A stretch of 64,000 bases of DNA from Echiichthys vipera (taxonomy: Eukaryota; Chordata; Actinopteri; Perciformes; Trachinidae). Of this stretch, positions 13,448 through 25,060 are shown one piece after another. The notes beneath the pieces are model-generated. The model was not told the DNA's origin and did not search any database. It saw only the letters and a program-made list of their open reading frames with translations. The stretch spans positions 13,772,360 through 13,836,359 of the forward strand of contig OY829647.1 in assembly GCA_963691815.1 (NCBI GenBank), in the 5' to 3' direction. The translations under genes and the position numbers were made by a program. The number at the start of each line of letters is the position of its first letter. Position 1 is the first letter of the stretch.

Positions 13448-13700
13448 CGTCATATTAGCACTAGAGGAAAAGTCAGGGGATCACCAAAGATCACCAAAAT
13501 CAGCAGGGTTCATCCTCTGGGAAAACATGAATGTGTATACCAAATGTGTCAATCCATCCAATAGATGTTGAGATATTTAACAGGATAAATGAAACGTTGA
13601 CCTGCTGGCGGTACAAGAAAAGGGATCACCAAAGTTCTAACTATTCATCCTGAGTGGAACATGAATGTTGGTGCCTAATCTCTGTAACAGTTGTGGAGGT
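13448..13700 (+). repeat. Dispersed teleost repeat fragment ('aaaagtcaggggatcacc')
   Basis: Contains 'gcactagaggaaaagtcagg', 'caatccatccaatagatgtt' and 'gagatattt', with a second 'gggatcaccaaagttct' unit about 165 bp on. This is the downstream portion of the repeat family seen at 480-740. Confidence 0.6.
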
Positions 13701-13835
13701 ATTTCAGGGCTCTTGCACTTCTGCAGCTAAAGTAAAAGCTATTATATTTATCAATTTCACAACATGAATTATTAATATGTCATTCATTCCCAGCCAAAGA
13801 GTAAAACTGTGCTTGAATGAACGCAAAGCTGCCAC

Positions 13836-16800
13836 TTACCAACTCTCTCTCACAGCTTCGATGTCGCTAACGAGATTCTGCGCTAAACAGATGCCAAAAA
13901 TCTAAAACAAAAACAAATATTTTTATATTAGGTCAATTTAAAGCCGACAGAGATCAGATGATAAACTAAACCATGCACATTGTTTCTCACCTGTAGTAAC
14001 GCAATCCCGATAAAGATGCCTGCCACCACTGTCAGGTTGTCTTGAAGCCACTTCTCAAACTGAGGAACACATCCTTTGATATAGATGAAGGTCCGCTGCT
14101 CAGAGTCCTGACAGAACATATAAACTGGTTTTATAGCCTAACAATCAACTTTTTGGGCTTTTATTATGATTATCCTTTGAGTTTTGAATCTTAGTTACTG
14201 TACATAATGATGTTGAGATGTACTTTGCCTTGCAGCACTTCACATCATAGTTATTTTTAATGGGAGCGCCTGATTCTTTTTTTCATCTTGTGGTTTTCTC
14301 TGAAGCCCTTCACAATAAAACTCCCCCTGAATTAATGTTCCTTGGATGTAACACACACTCAGCACACTGTTTTTCTACTATGACTCTTGCAAAAAAAAAC
14401 AAGTTCATTGTTTTTTTCTCATATTTCAAGTGAAAAAAACAAACAGCCTTTGCCTTAGATTATGCTACAAAGGAGTAAGGCCAGAGCTAATGATGGGGGA
14501 GGGGGTTCAATTCCTAGTGCATTGCTGCGGCATGAGTAATACCACACAGCCCAAAGTGCTGATGGGGAGCCAGCTGCTGTATTTTGAAGACTGTGGAGTC
14601 GTGAAACATACAGAAAGAGGGATATTGTGCCCAGGGTGGAGTACCTGATGACCTCATGCAAGGAAATAAACCTCCCTGAGACAAAAATGAGCCAAAGAAA
14701 TGTCTACTCTTCGTTCTGTTTTAAAGCACTGCCCTTTTTTAAAATGAGAGCCTCAATCTCTGTAACACACATATTTTTCTGTCTCACTTACCGTTTTTGC
14801 TCGGATGTCATAGCCACACTGAGTGTTGATGACGTCCTCCTGAAAAGACAAGATGGTTCATTCTTAGGCCTGTACGTGTACATGTTTCAAAAAGGTAAAG
14901 TCAAAGGCAGTTAGAGACATATGCTGGGAAGATGTAAAACACTACTTCTGCTTGTACCACTGCCAAGATCAAGATACTGTCCAGCATATAGCTGGAGCAT
15001 AGTTGGCCTCTACATGTGTTTTAGAAAGCAGTGCTCCCAGTGAACTCAACCTGCATAAATCAGAGCTGTAGATTTGACACTCATGACTTGAATTTAAGTC
15101 AGATTTTAGTCATATAAACTGGGACTTTAAACTTGAATGCGGTGAGACTTGACTCTCATGTTGTGACCTGGTAAAATCGAGCGAAAGCAAAGTCTTTCAA
15201 AGCCACAGAGGTTAAATATTTCATTAGTGAGCATATACATGAAAAACATTACCATCAGTCTAAGTCTAGCTGTGGTGTTAACAACTCCCATGAAAAGACC
15301 AAAACCAAAAATGTATTGCCAAGTAGCCTGATATATCTTGTTCTTCTGTGTGCAGCCTGGAGCTCCATTGTTAACATTATTTTACCAATGTATCATTTAT
15401 TCTTACAGTACCCAACTGTTTGAAATTACAACACCTTTTTTATGAAAATTAAACTTTATTTGTGACTTATTTGTAAGAATAACTCAGCTGCATTCATGTG
15501 GTGGGGTTCATGTGATGGTGCTATGGTGCTAAGTTGTAACCGTTGCTGTCCCTTAGAGTGATCGAGATTAGAAAAAGTATTTATAAGCATCAACCCTGAT
15601 AACAATTCTTTAGTGGTTTTAGGGAATGTGCTGGTGCAAAATCACTAATATAAAGCTTCAAATTGGAAATAAATGAAACTTGTTTGGACACAACTTCGAT
15701 GATGTGACTCTACTGCCCGATCCCTACTGCGAGAACTCTGGCTCAAGGTAGCGCCTGTATCTGCGATGGATTCCATCTTTGAACAACTTTGAAGCATCCA
15801 TGTTGTTTATTACGACTTAAAGCCCATGAACACACCAAAGTTGGAAGCACGACTTCCCAACTCTGGAACTGGGACCATCTGAGGAGCATGTAAATGCCAA
15901 AGACAGACGGGGGAACTTGTTGAACATTGTTAGGATGACAGTAAGTAAGGAAAAAGCCAGTCGTGTTCATTACATTTCATTTTAATGGTCAGCAATCAGA
16001 GATCTTGAAGGCTTGTTATAAGACTTAATTTATTAAAAACTGTGACTCGGCTTCAAAAGACTTTAAAACATTATATATCTATGCTTATTGCTGTGTTGCT
16101 CTCAAAGAAGATACCCTTTGTGGATCAGCATTGTCCTTGGGTCAGCAAATAAAAAAAGATTCTTGTGTAACTTTCACTGCACGGCTGTTTTGCTGACTGC
16201 TCTGCACAGAGAGCAGCAGTTTGATCATTTTTCTGCCCCCAAGATAACTCCTCCCAGTTGCCTTCAGACTTTGCTGTGCTGGCAGAGTCTGACAGGACTA
16301 AACACCGAGGCCACAACGTCCTGTTGGATGCCGACCATGATAGTTAACAGCGTCAGCCTTCTGGAGGATGCAGATAACCAAGCTATGAGTCACAGGGAGG
16401 ATCTTCACGATTTCCCCTCAAACTAAAGGTTTCAACATGTAAGAAAGCAACCTAATCAATTTGTACTCCAACTTTAAAACACCAAAAACACCAAATTACA
16501 CCCAGATGCATGTTGTGTTTTACCATAAATGGGAATGAACTGGAAGTGGATAAGAAAGACTCAAGAGTGGTGAGTTTTTGTGGCGACATACCGCTGGATC
16601 TTTGGTGCAGCAGGAAAAGGGCACTCCACATTTCTCACGACTCGGGTTGGAATCAGTGCAGTTAAAGTAGATGTTCAAATTCCAGTCGTCAGCTCCGAAA
16701 GCTCCACAGCATTCCCACTCCAAGGTGAAAAAGACACAAAAAACCTCACATTTATGTCAACAATGTCTCACAGAAATGGTAAAAACAACACAGGAGAGAA

Positions 16801-19800
16801 ATCAGTACTGTGGAAAAACATAGTGCTCACATATTCCTGGGTGAAGTCAATCAGGTTCTGCAGATCGATGTCGTCTCTGTAGGCCCGAATGTTGTTGTTA
16901 ATGAAGAAATTGAGCTGGTCCTTGATCCAATCTTTGAAGACAAAGGCCAGGACTCCTGCTGTCAGTTCCAGGAAGAAGATGATACCCAGGAACACGGAGA
17001 ACTGAAATACATTTAACAAATATAATGAGACTAAGAAGATCGGAAACATCTTCTCTCCACAGTGTGTTTGATTAGGGAACGTACAAATTTGAGCAAGAAA
17101 GAGTTTTCTCGCAGTGCTCCGATGCAACCGGCAAATCCGAGGATGAACATCACACCCCCCACCACCAAGAAGAGCCACACTGGGTCAAAGCCCCCCAGGT
17201 CTGTGATGGACGAGATGTTGGAGAGAACACCCTGGAAAAACAAAGTGAGGGCTCCATGAGCTTTAAGTGTACACCCTACCAAAGTCCCCAAATAATTAGT
17301 TAGTTAGTCGATTGACAAGGAATTCATTGGCAACTAGTTTGATAATCACTTAAAGGAATAGACTGACATATAGGGGCATATACTTATTCACATTTTTACA
17401 GAGAGTCAGATGATTAAGTAATAGCAACAGATTAAATCACTAACAACACCCCTTAGCTGTGATATAATCACCACGTACCACATTCTGTCATGAGCTGTTG
17501 CTTTTATAAAACGGCCATCAGGGATGGCAATATGAAAGTTTTAGACACATTGCTATTGAAATGATTATATTCACAATAAAATATGTGAATATAATATATA
17601 TTCTGTACATACCATTACAGAGGCAGTTTATATTGAATGTAGCCTGCACTTAAGACTGTTGGTCCTCGGGCAATGGACATTTGTATTGACCAAACAATTA
17701 ATCAAGTAATCAAGACAATAATCATCAGATTAATGAATATTAAAAACAATCGTTAGTTGTAGCCACATGTGAAGGATGAAGCAATATTCTTAGAAATAAT
17801 CTTGATCTTTAAAGGTTCTGCGGTGAAAGTCAACGTGAAAGACATATGTAAGTGTTTTACACCCTTAGTGCTGCACCATGAATGAATCTGTGATATGCAT
17901 CAGATCCTTTCTTCTGTCCATTGTTCAGAGGGGACGTCCCACCGGAAAGCATGACATTCCTTTCGGATTCAGTAAAGCCACTGCTATTATATCATGCAGT
18001 TAGATGGGCGTAAACCAAAGGAGAGTCATTTAAATGATCCACTTTGTTCATAGACTATAGGCCTGTATCCACAGTCACATAACAAATGAATAAAAGTCAT
18101 CGTTGCACAGAGAGATAATGAGTAAGATTACCTTTTCGCTCCATGCCCACAAGCCAATGCCGAGGAACGCCACTCCAAGGAACTACAAGGCAGATAAAGA
18201 AGAAAGATACAAGAGATTATTTTTGCTTTGACTGCAACATGTAGTCATCACACAAGAGCAACTACAGAGAGAGTCCCCGGGCAGTGATCCATTAACTAAA
18301 TATTTCTTGTGTCAGTCTGCAATATCAGCAGGAGACTCCCACATTAGAAAGCATCTCCTAACAGCCTGAACACATTATGACTGTACACATTTACACCTAC
18401 GGTGTTAAGGTTTAAGCATTTAAATAAGAGCCATTAAAACGTATAATGAAAGCATTAAAATCTTCTTTTTTTAGTCATTTTAGTAATGTATTAAAACACG
18501 TATTTGTTATTGTGTGATTTTATGAGGTATTTTATGTGGTTTTATGTGGTGAAGCCAAAAACAAATGTCCACATTGTGGACAATAAAGGAAATATTAAGA
18601 TTAAGATAAACCATATCTTCAGCTATACACAATATGGTCAAATTTCATATCTTGATAATGATAATTATACACATAATATATCATGTTTTCTGGTTTCTGG
18701 TATTGAATACTTGACAATGAAAAGTATTGAGTGTTTTCTAATTTTATTAAGAACTTTAGTGCAAAATAAAACAAAACCTGCAAGGAACAGAATGTAAAAC
18801 TTAGTCCAAATTACGTAAATATTGTAGTAATGCACTTCGGCCACAGGGTTTTCAAAATTGAGATATAGAAAAATATATCCATTTTTATGTAATTTTGATT
18901 GTATATATACAATATACATCTTCCTTTTATGTAATGTATCACGATATCTGCTAAGATATGTGAAATCATGGGTTATGTAATCCAGCTGATGTTAATTGCA
19001 TAAAAAAAGCTTAATTATAAAACCAAACTGCAATTTTCAAATGATAATCCTTCAGGTAGTAGTAAGTTTGAGTTAATGTTCTCGTTATTGTCAATTTAGA
19101 CGACATCATTATATATCATGTAGGGCTGGGACTTTAACGCGTTAATTACGATAAATTAATTACAGAAAAAAATAACGCAATTAATCGCAATTTATTTTTG
19201 CACAGTGCGGGAAGTTGCTCATTGCACAAACTCTCGCCTGGCCCGTAATACTGACGCAGAGGACACAACACGAGAGAAATGAAACCGATGAGAAGCGAGA
19301 TGATGACTTGTTGCTGGGTTCATTGGGTGAACATTTGAGTTCTAAAAATATCCATATGATATCTTACGAAATGGTGAACAAAACTCAGCTGCAAAGTCAA
19401 AACCCCTAGAAGGCAACGGACAGGAAGTGGTCAGGGACAAAAAGGCACCAAAAATATCGTTACGTGACCAATCTTAGCCTACAAACAGTAAAGGTTAGGG
19501 TAAGGTGAGAAAATCACTTTGTTAGGATTAGAAAAAAAGGCCAATTTGGTTTAGTACTTCCAGGACATGAATGGTCACAACCCGGCAAACCAACCCCACT
19601 TGCCCAGTTGAAAGTCCTGTGTTTTGGGACCCATCCACCACCCAAACCTACCTCCTTATGGCCGATTTGCTGTCTTTATACTACATCACGTTTTCATCAT
19701 GTGGAATACACACACAATAAAAAGGCTATGTGGAATACACACAAATTTATATGTACGAAAAACGCATGAGAAAAAATTGATTTTTGAAGAAGGTTTGAAG

Positions 19801-21189
19801 TAACCTTAATGTCACCAGATGAATTTCGTTCCGCCACGTTTTTATAGATGTGTCCAGGGTTCGAAATGCGGGTATAAACCTAAAACATGCAGGAAAGTGG
19901 CCCTACAGGAGCATGAGTACCCCATGCCTGATCTATATCTTTATCTCATCTATATCTATAATTATATCTATCTACATTGGCTGGTGATCAAAAAATTTAA
20001 TTTAGAACCCTGGATGTGACGTAGCGGGGAAGCGACTGTTGTGATTCAGACAACAATGGCATCAAAAGCAGGGGTCAACATCTATGCTGCTATTTCATCC
20101 GTGTTGTCCAATCTAGCGAATATTTCTTCTTTAAAAGAACACCAGAGAACGGCTCTGAAGGCTTTTGTCGGTGGAAACGATGTCTGCTTTTCCCTGCGTC
20201 GCTCATCACTATCACAGGTTGGTTTCTATGAGTGATTGAAGTAGCGCGTCAAAGAAGATGACAGACAAGTGGTTTATCCAATCATATGCAAGGATTTTTG
20301 ATAAGGCCCAGCCTCTTGAAATCCCTTTAATATGGAGATGTATGAGTGAAGCAAGCATTCATCTGGCGAGAGTCAGTTTAAGGTTTAGATGCTATATAAA
20401 TACTGTGAACTTATCCAAACGTCAATCCACAGAGAAATGCACACAGCCTGTATTTAGAAAGTGTGCCTTTAAACGTCACAACTATACTATGTATAAGTAC
20501 AAAGTGTTAGCAGCCATTCCCCAGCTGCAATGAGAGATGCAAAGAGCGACCCAGAAACGCTGACCAATCAGAGCAGACTGGGTTTTTCTGGAGGGGGATT
20601 TAAAGAGACAGGCGCTAAAACGGAGTGTTTCAGACGAAGGGGGAATACAGGTATATTCAGACAGACAGTATGGGAAAAATAAAGTGTTTTTTTTTTTACA
20701 TTAAACCATGTAAACATGTTCTAGTAGAAACCCAAAGCACGAGTATGAACTTGACAACGAGCATAATATGGGACCTTGAAAATTGGTAAATGGCCATCAC
20801 TGACACTATAATATAATGTCCTCAGATCAGTCAGGAAAGCCCTTCATCAGAGCTCCCCCCAATGCTGTCTACACACAAAAACAAAAGCTGATAGGTGACA
20901 GTGCGAGCAAGCGCACACGGGCAGTGAGCCGCAGTTTGCAGGGGATGAAATCATCCGTGTCTCTTATGAAAACAGAAGAAAGAAAACGGCTCTCACGGCA
21001 TTAAAAACCAAAGCAGTTGTTGATGGAGAACCAAAACATGTCATGTCAGTGTGCATTAAACAGAGCATACCAGGCCTGAAGTCCTCACACAGCGAACAGG
21101 GGACTTACCCAGAATATTATGTTGAATCCGAAGATGAAATACTTGATGCAGCAGCTCACTTCATGAGCCTTGAAATGCTTTCCTGACAT
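13836..21189 (-). CDS. tspan5: Tetraspanin-5
   Basis: A four-pass membrane protein of the TspanC8 group, which escorts the ADAM10 protease out of the ER and sets its substrate choice. Minus-strand exons: 21109-21189, 18132-18182, 17085-17231, 16831-17001, 16592-16717, 14792-14839, 13991-14107, 13836-13901. They give 268 aa, the same length as human TSPAN5. Visible blocks are VSCCIKYFIFGFN (TM1), VWLFLVVGGVMFILGFAGC (TM2), FSVFLGIIFFLELTAGV (TM3), and VVAGIFIGIALLQIFGICLA (TM4). The large loop has WECCG, FNCTD, EKCG, FSCC, TQCG and KGCVPQFEKWL, making eight cysteines. Two in-frame ATGs sit at 21192 and 21189; the second matches the family start MSGKH. The last codons TGG TAA lie inside a good donor (TTG/GTAAGTGG). 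Confidence 0.97.
19120..19420 (+). repeat. Teleost interspersed element ('gggctgggactttaacgcg')
   Basis: The start 'tagggctgggactttaacg' and following 'taattacgataaattaatta' are typical of a DNA-element terminus seen repeatedly in fish genomes. The 64-residue ORF across it is not conserved. It lies in tspan5 intron 1. Confidence 0.5.
19980..20345 (+). mobile_element. Transposon remnant with helicase-like ORF (MASKAGVNIYAA)
   Basis: An ORF at 20056-20235 begins MASKAGVNIYAAISS and contains SSLKEHQRTALKAFVGGNDV. That resembles the first helicase motif region of RecQ-like proteins (polyQ-x-G-x-DVF). It is cut off at SLRRSS, before any Walker A motif. Downstream 'tggtttatccaatcat' and 'ggcccagcctcttgaaatcc' are familiar from multicopy fish elements. 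Best read as a captured or transposon-borne first exon, not a host gene. Confidence 0.4.
20530..20776 (+). mobile_element. Second copy of the 'aaggtcccatattatg' element
   Basis: Opposite orientation to the copy at 3573-3960. It shares the terminus, the 'gtaaacatgttctagtagaa' block and 'ctgaccaatcagagcaga'. Non-coding, within tspan5 intron 1. Confidence 0.55.
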
Positions 21190-21851
21190 CATTTGGATGG
21201 TTTTTGTTTTTTCCTCTCTTAAACGCCGCCCGCAGTGGGAAAACAATCACATCTATGCTCCTCTCATCTGTGTTTGACAGCCTGGTTGGTGGAAACACCT
21301 TTTTTTTGTTTGTTCTTTTGAGGCTCGACAAACGCGCCGTCAATTCTTGTTTTAACGTCTAATAATAAACATCCTGTATCTCCGCAGGCGCAAAAAGGCG
21401 CAAGTGAAGCCGCAGAGGAGCGTTCAGTCCGTCGGGAGCAGTAAAGATATCAGTTTATTTCCGATGGGGATCTCCAAAAGGTATAACGGTGAAATAAATC
21501 CTCTGAAGTCAACCAGATTAAAACCGATGGTCTTCTATCTGACCCATAATCTAGACATGGCTGTTGTTTGATTGACATGAGTGGGAGCCAATGAGGGTCT
21601 TCAGTGATCAGAGGAGGCGGGACTTCCTCCAGACAGTTGCTGTCACTGCCCTCGTATGACCATGAAATACAGTATGCCATGGTATTTAATCACTAAGAGT
21701 AGGCTATAAATTATTCATCTCTGATTAATTCATTTGTTTTTAAAATAGGACTATAAATTAGACATTATAAGACCAATTAGGCTATGTGTTAAATAAATAA
21801 ATAATCATATGAATAAGCACAGACAGCACAGGCTATGACACTATGACAAAT

Positions 21852-21868
21852 GGGGGGGGGGGGGGGGG
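21852..21868 (+). repeat. Poly(G) tract
   Basis: About 17 uninterrupted G residues. Confidence 0.95.
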
Positions 21869-22221
21869 TAAATGTTTAATTCTGCCCCACAGTAACAGAC
21901 TTTACTATAGGTTGTTTTTTAAAATGTGCTTACTTTCCTGTTTTTGTTTCACAATATTACTTTTTCTGAATTTCATGTCATCACAAAGCCTGCGAAAATG
22001 CAATATTTTGAAATAAAAACTGCTGGTATAGAATAATAATTTAAAAACCATCTGCAATAATGAATTGTGAAAATAATCAGAGTCAAATAAAATGTCATAC
22101 TTATGAGCTGTGTTTAAAAAAACAGTTATTTCTTAGGTAGGTTATTTATTCATATTTCTTTTATTGTTGAATGACTGTCTTTTTTATTGTGTAGGTATTA
22201 TGTGTACTGTGAGCTATGGGA

Positions 22222-22289
22222 CACATTGAATTTCCCTGAGGGGATGAATAAAGTATATATCTATCTATCTATATATCTATCTATCTATT

Positions 22290-22362
<73 letters not shown>
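22222..22362 (+). repeat. Retroposon 3' tail plus (ATCT)n and (TA)n microsatellite
   Basis: 'gaatttccctgaggggatga' then 'ataaagtata' is the common 3' end of a fish retroposon family. It is followed by (ATCT)n at about 22255-22288 and by (TA)n at 22293-22362. Confidence 0.8.
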
Positions 22363-22365
<3 letters not shown>

Positions 22366-23071
22366 AATAAAGTCGTATTGTATTATTTCATAAAACTCCA
22401 TAATAATGTAGTTATTTTTCCTATTGCCCACTTGATCTCAATCTACCTAAAGGGATGACATTTTATCACATTATCACATATTTCATTTAAATGGTGCTAA
22501 ATAGTAACTTCCCTGTTGTTGTTTTTTTACTATTTCTTTATTGTAAAAAAGCACATCTGTATAACACATCTGTAGCGTTTTTCATTCATATTCTAGGCCT
22601 GCAGAACTTAAACTAAAAACTGAAGGTTGTTCTGGAGTTATCAACTCATGAACAGCTGAAGGAAATCAAATAAAGTAGATATTGAAGAACTTTGCCTCCT
22701 GGTGGCAAAAAGTATCACCTGCGTAATAGTGAGTCCAAAAACAGCTCAGTTCTCGTCAGGGACATAAAACTTCAAAATGTATAATTAACCGTGAAAAATG
22801 TGTTTGATACATGTATTGTTTCACCATGCCATACGGGATTTGTGAAATAAACACCAGCAATCGTTTTGAGTATTGGCTTGGTTTATTGCATAAAATAAAG
22901 TACTAATATTCTAATCTATTACAAATATTTGTTTACAAAGCTGGATAAATTATGAAAATAAATATTTCTGCCTAGATTGTCTGAATTGGCAATGCAGGCA
23001 GAGAAAAACTGAGATTAATATACACAAGTAAGTCCAAAAAAAGAACATTATTATGAAATCATAATCCTACC

Positions 23072-23290
23072 TCATGCCAAGACAAATATCACAATGCAGA
23101 GGGCAGCATTAAACAGGCTGTCCTGTTCGCACTTTGTCTGAGGGAGGTCCAAACAAACAATCCACCATCGCTGATCAGATGTATGATTCAATATCATTGG
23201 CAGCACCGTGAAAGTATTCTTGGGCACTGCAACAGCTTTGTGGACATTGTTAATACTGTCACCAAAGTTTCTCCTGAAGATAAAATAAAT
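23072..23290 (-). CDS. Exon-like ORF, function unknown
   Basis: On the minus strand a good acceptor (TTATTTTATCTTCAG) at 23276 opens a frame of about 68 codons that starts RNFGDSINNVHKAV. It contains ILNHTSDQRWWIVCLDLPQT and ends in a hydrophobic stretch ALCIVIFVLA before a TGA. Composition is more protein-like than its AT-rich surroundings. It lies 1.7 kb beyond the acer2 stop on the same strand, so it could be an alternative acer2 3' exon, the last exon of an unrecognised gene, a transposon relic, or chance. I do not recognise it. Confidence 0.25.
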   Translation of the reverse strand: MYFIFRRNFGDSINNVHKAVAVPKNTFTVLPMILNHTSDQRWWIVCLDLPQTKCEQDSLFNAALCIVIFVLA

Positions 23291-25060
23291 TAAAGAAAAA
23301 AAAAAAAAACAGTTTGGCAATACAACGGTAATAATCATGCAACAACAAAAATGATTCACCCTTCAATTTTGGCCACACTTCATTTAGAAAAATATAAATA
23401 GTTTTGAATTAAACAAAATACTACTCATAAAAATAGTTGTTTTTCTTTCTAAATCGCCATCCTTCGTTTGACCTTGCATACGTTCATGTGTGCATACATT
23501 ATTTTAGCGGTCTGAGCTCCCAGAAGCCTCTGCAGGAGGACGGGAGAGGAATATTAGTTAACACAGCTTGAGGCAGTTTTCAAGAACAACATTAAACACA
23601 ATGGATTGCGGTGAAAAAGCTTTGGCGATAATTGTCCTTTGGGGTCAGCGTTTAGCTTTGCAACACCCAATGTACTTCCCTTTTATATTCTACACACAGA
23701 ATTTCTATTTATTTCTGTCAAAGAAACATGTTAGAACAAGTAAGACTAGGTTTTAGCTACTATAACCTAAACCTCATTTTCATTTGTTATTCAACACAAT
23801 CATTACACTGCATTTCCCATTTTAGAGCAGACATCACACAAGGACTTAATGTACCTTCATTTGCTTTTGCAGTTCATTGTCCTGTTTGATCGAGGCTTTT
23901 TACACAGTGTTGACAGTTTCATAATATTTAGCACAGAGCCTAAAATACTGAGCCTGGAACAAGTTACCCTAAAGAGGTGGGTTGAGACGTCTGGGTGAAA
24001 AAAAAACAATCTGCCGTGAACACTCCCTTTTAAAGCTTTACATTACGTAAATGTTGAGTACACAATTGAATCAACATTGTGTGCATTTAGCCAAAGGCTT
24101 TGAGAACCATTCTTCGGTTTGTGCAAAATTATTTCCTTGAATAGTCAATTACATTTCTATATATTTTGATTTCACATTCTGTTGTTTTTTTTAACTTTCA
24201 TTTTTGGCCAATATCAAAGGGTACCTATTCATTCAGTAATATATGAATGATGTGCTTTTCTTGCATATTACACTGTTAGTTAACAAAATATATACAGAAC
24301 TATATTAAACACATTTCTCATATGCTAGCTTGAACAATCACAATGGCATGCTGAAAGCTAGACACAGTACACTCATTATAGAAATAAACCTTTTTGTGTT
24401 TCTGGCGTTTTAAATAAAAATGCCAGTCAACAAAGAGGGCAGATTTAACAGCCTGTATCCATTATGTATTTAAAACACATAAGGCTTTGTGTGAAATGCC
24501 TCTTCTGAACCAGCTTATTGATTCATTGAGAATAGTACTTAAGATTGGCTAAGCAATATAAAATAAAACCTTAATGCATTAATCACAGTTAATGAATCCA
24601 GTGCTTTATTATTCCTAAATGTGCGTTCATAATGGCCAGGCTGCACCTATGAGATGCTATACTTGTTTATAAAGGCAGTACAACGCTTTATAATGAGGTT
24701 TTCTGAGGTACTATAAAATGTACAAAATCTTCTCATAAAAGAAGCCTATAATGCATAAACCTAATACTTACATGATCTCATATGGAAAGCCTGAGAATAT
24801 GTTCGGAACACTGTAACGGTTTCTTGGCTTTGATACTGTGTCGCTCAAAAAGACGCTCTTTCATCGTCATGTTAGACTCTTTTGTAACAACTTTTGTTCT
24901 TTGACAGAGTTGCATAAACACTGCTGTGTAATGAAACCAAGACAGGGATGGAAAAAGTTAAAGATCCACGATGTGCATGAACTCCATCACCCGGTCACAA
25001 GAGCACAAATGGGCACAAAGTATTAAAGCCCCACCAGCAGAGCAGCAGACTCGGGTCACC

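Larger units (their letters stand above)
10900..13835 (-). other. Probable tspan5 3' UTR and downstream region
   Basis: Minus-strand sequence following the tspan5 stop has no conserved ORF. AATAAA-type signals on the minus strand (TTTATT on plus) occur at 10906-10911 and near 10801, so the 3' UTR may reach 10.8-10.9 kb. Two repeat fragments (13278-13447 and 13448-13700) interrupt it. The true end cannot be set from sequence alone. Confidence 0.4.
21193..25060. other. Intergenic region between tspan5 start and acer2 stop
   Basis: Holds the tspan5 promoter side, a G homopolymer, a retroposon tail with ATCT and TA repeats, and, on the minus strand, what is probably the acer2 3' UTR. A minus-strand AATAAA (TTTATT at 22880-22885) could end an acer2 transcript about 2.2 kb after its stop. 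One exon-like ORF (23072-23290) is listed separately. Confidence 0.45.
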
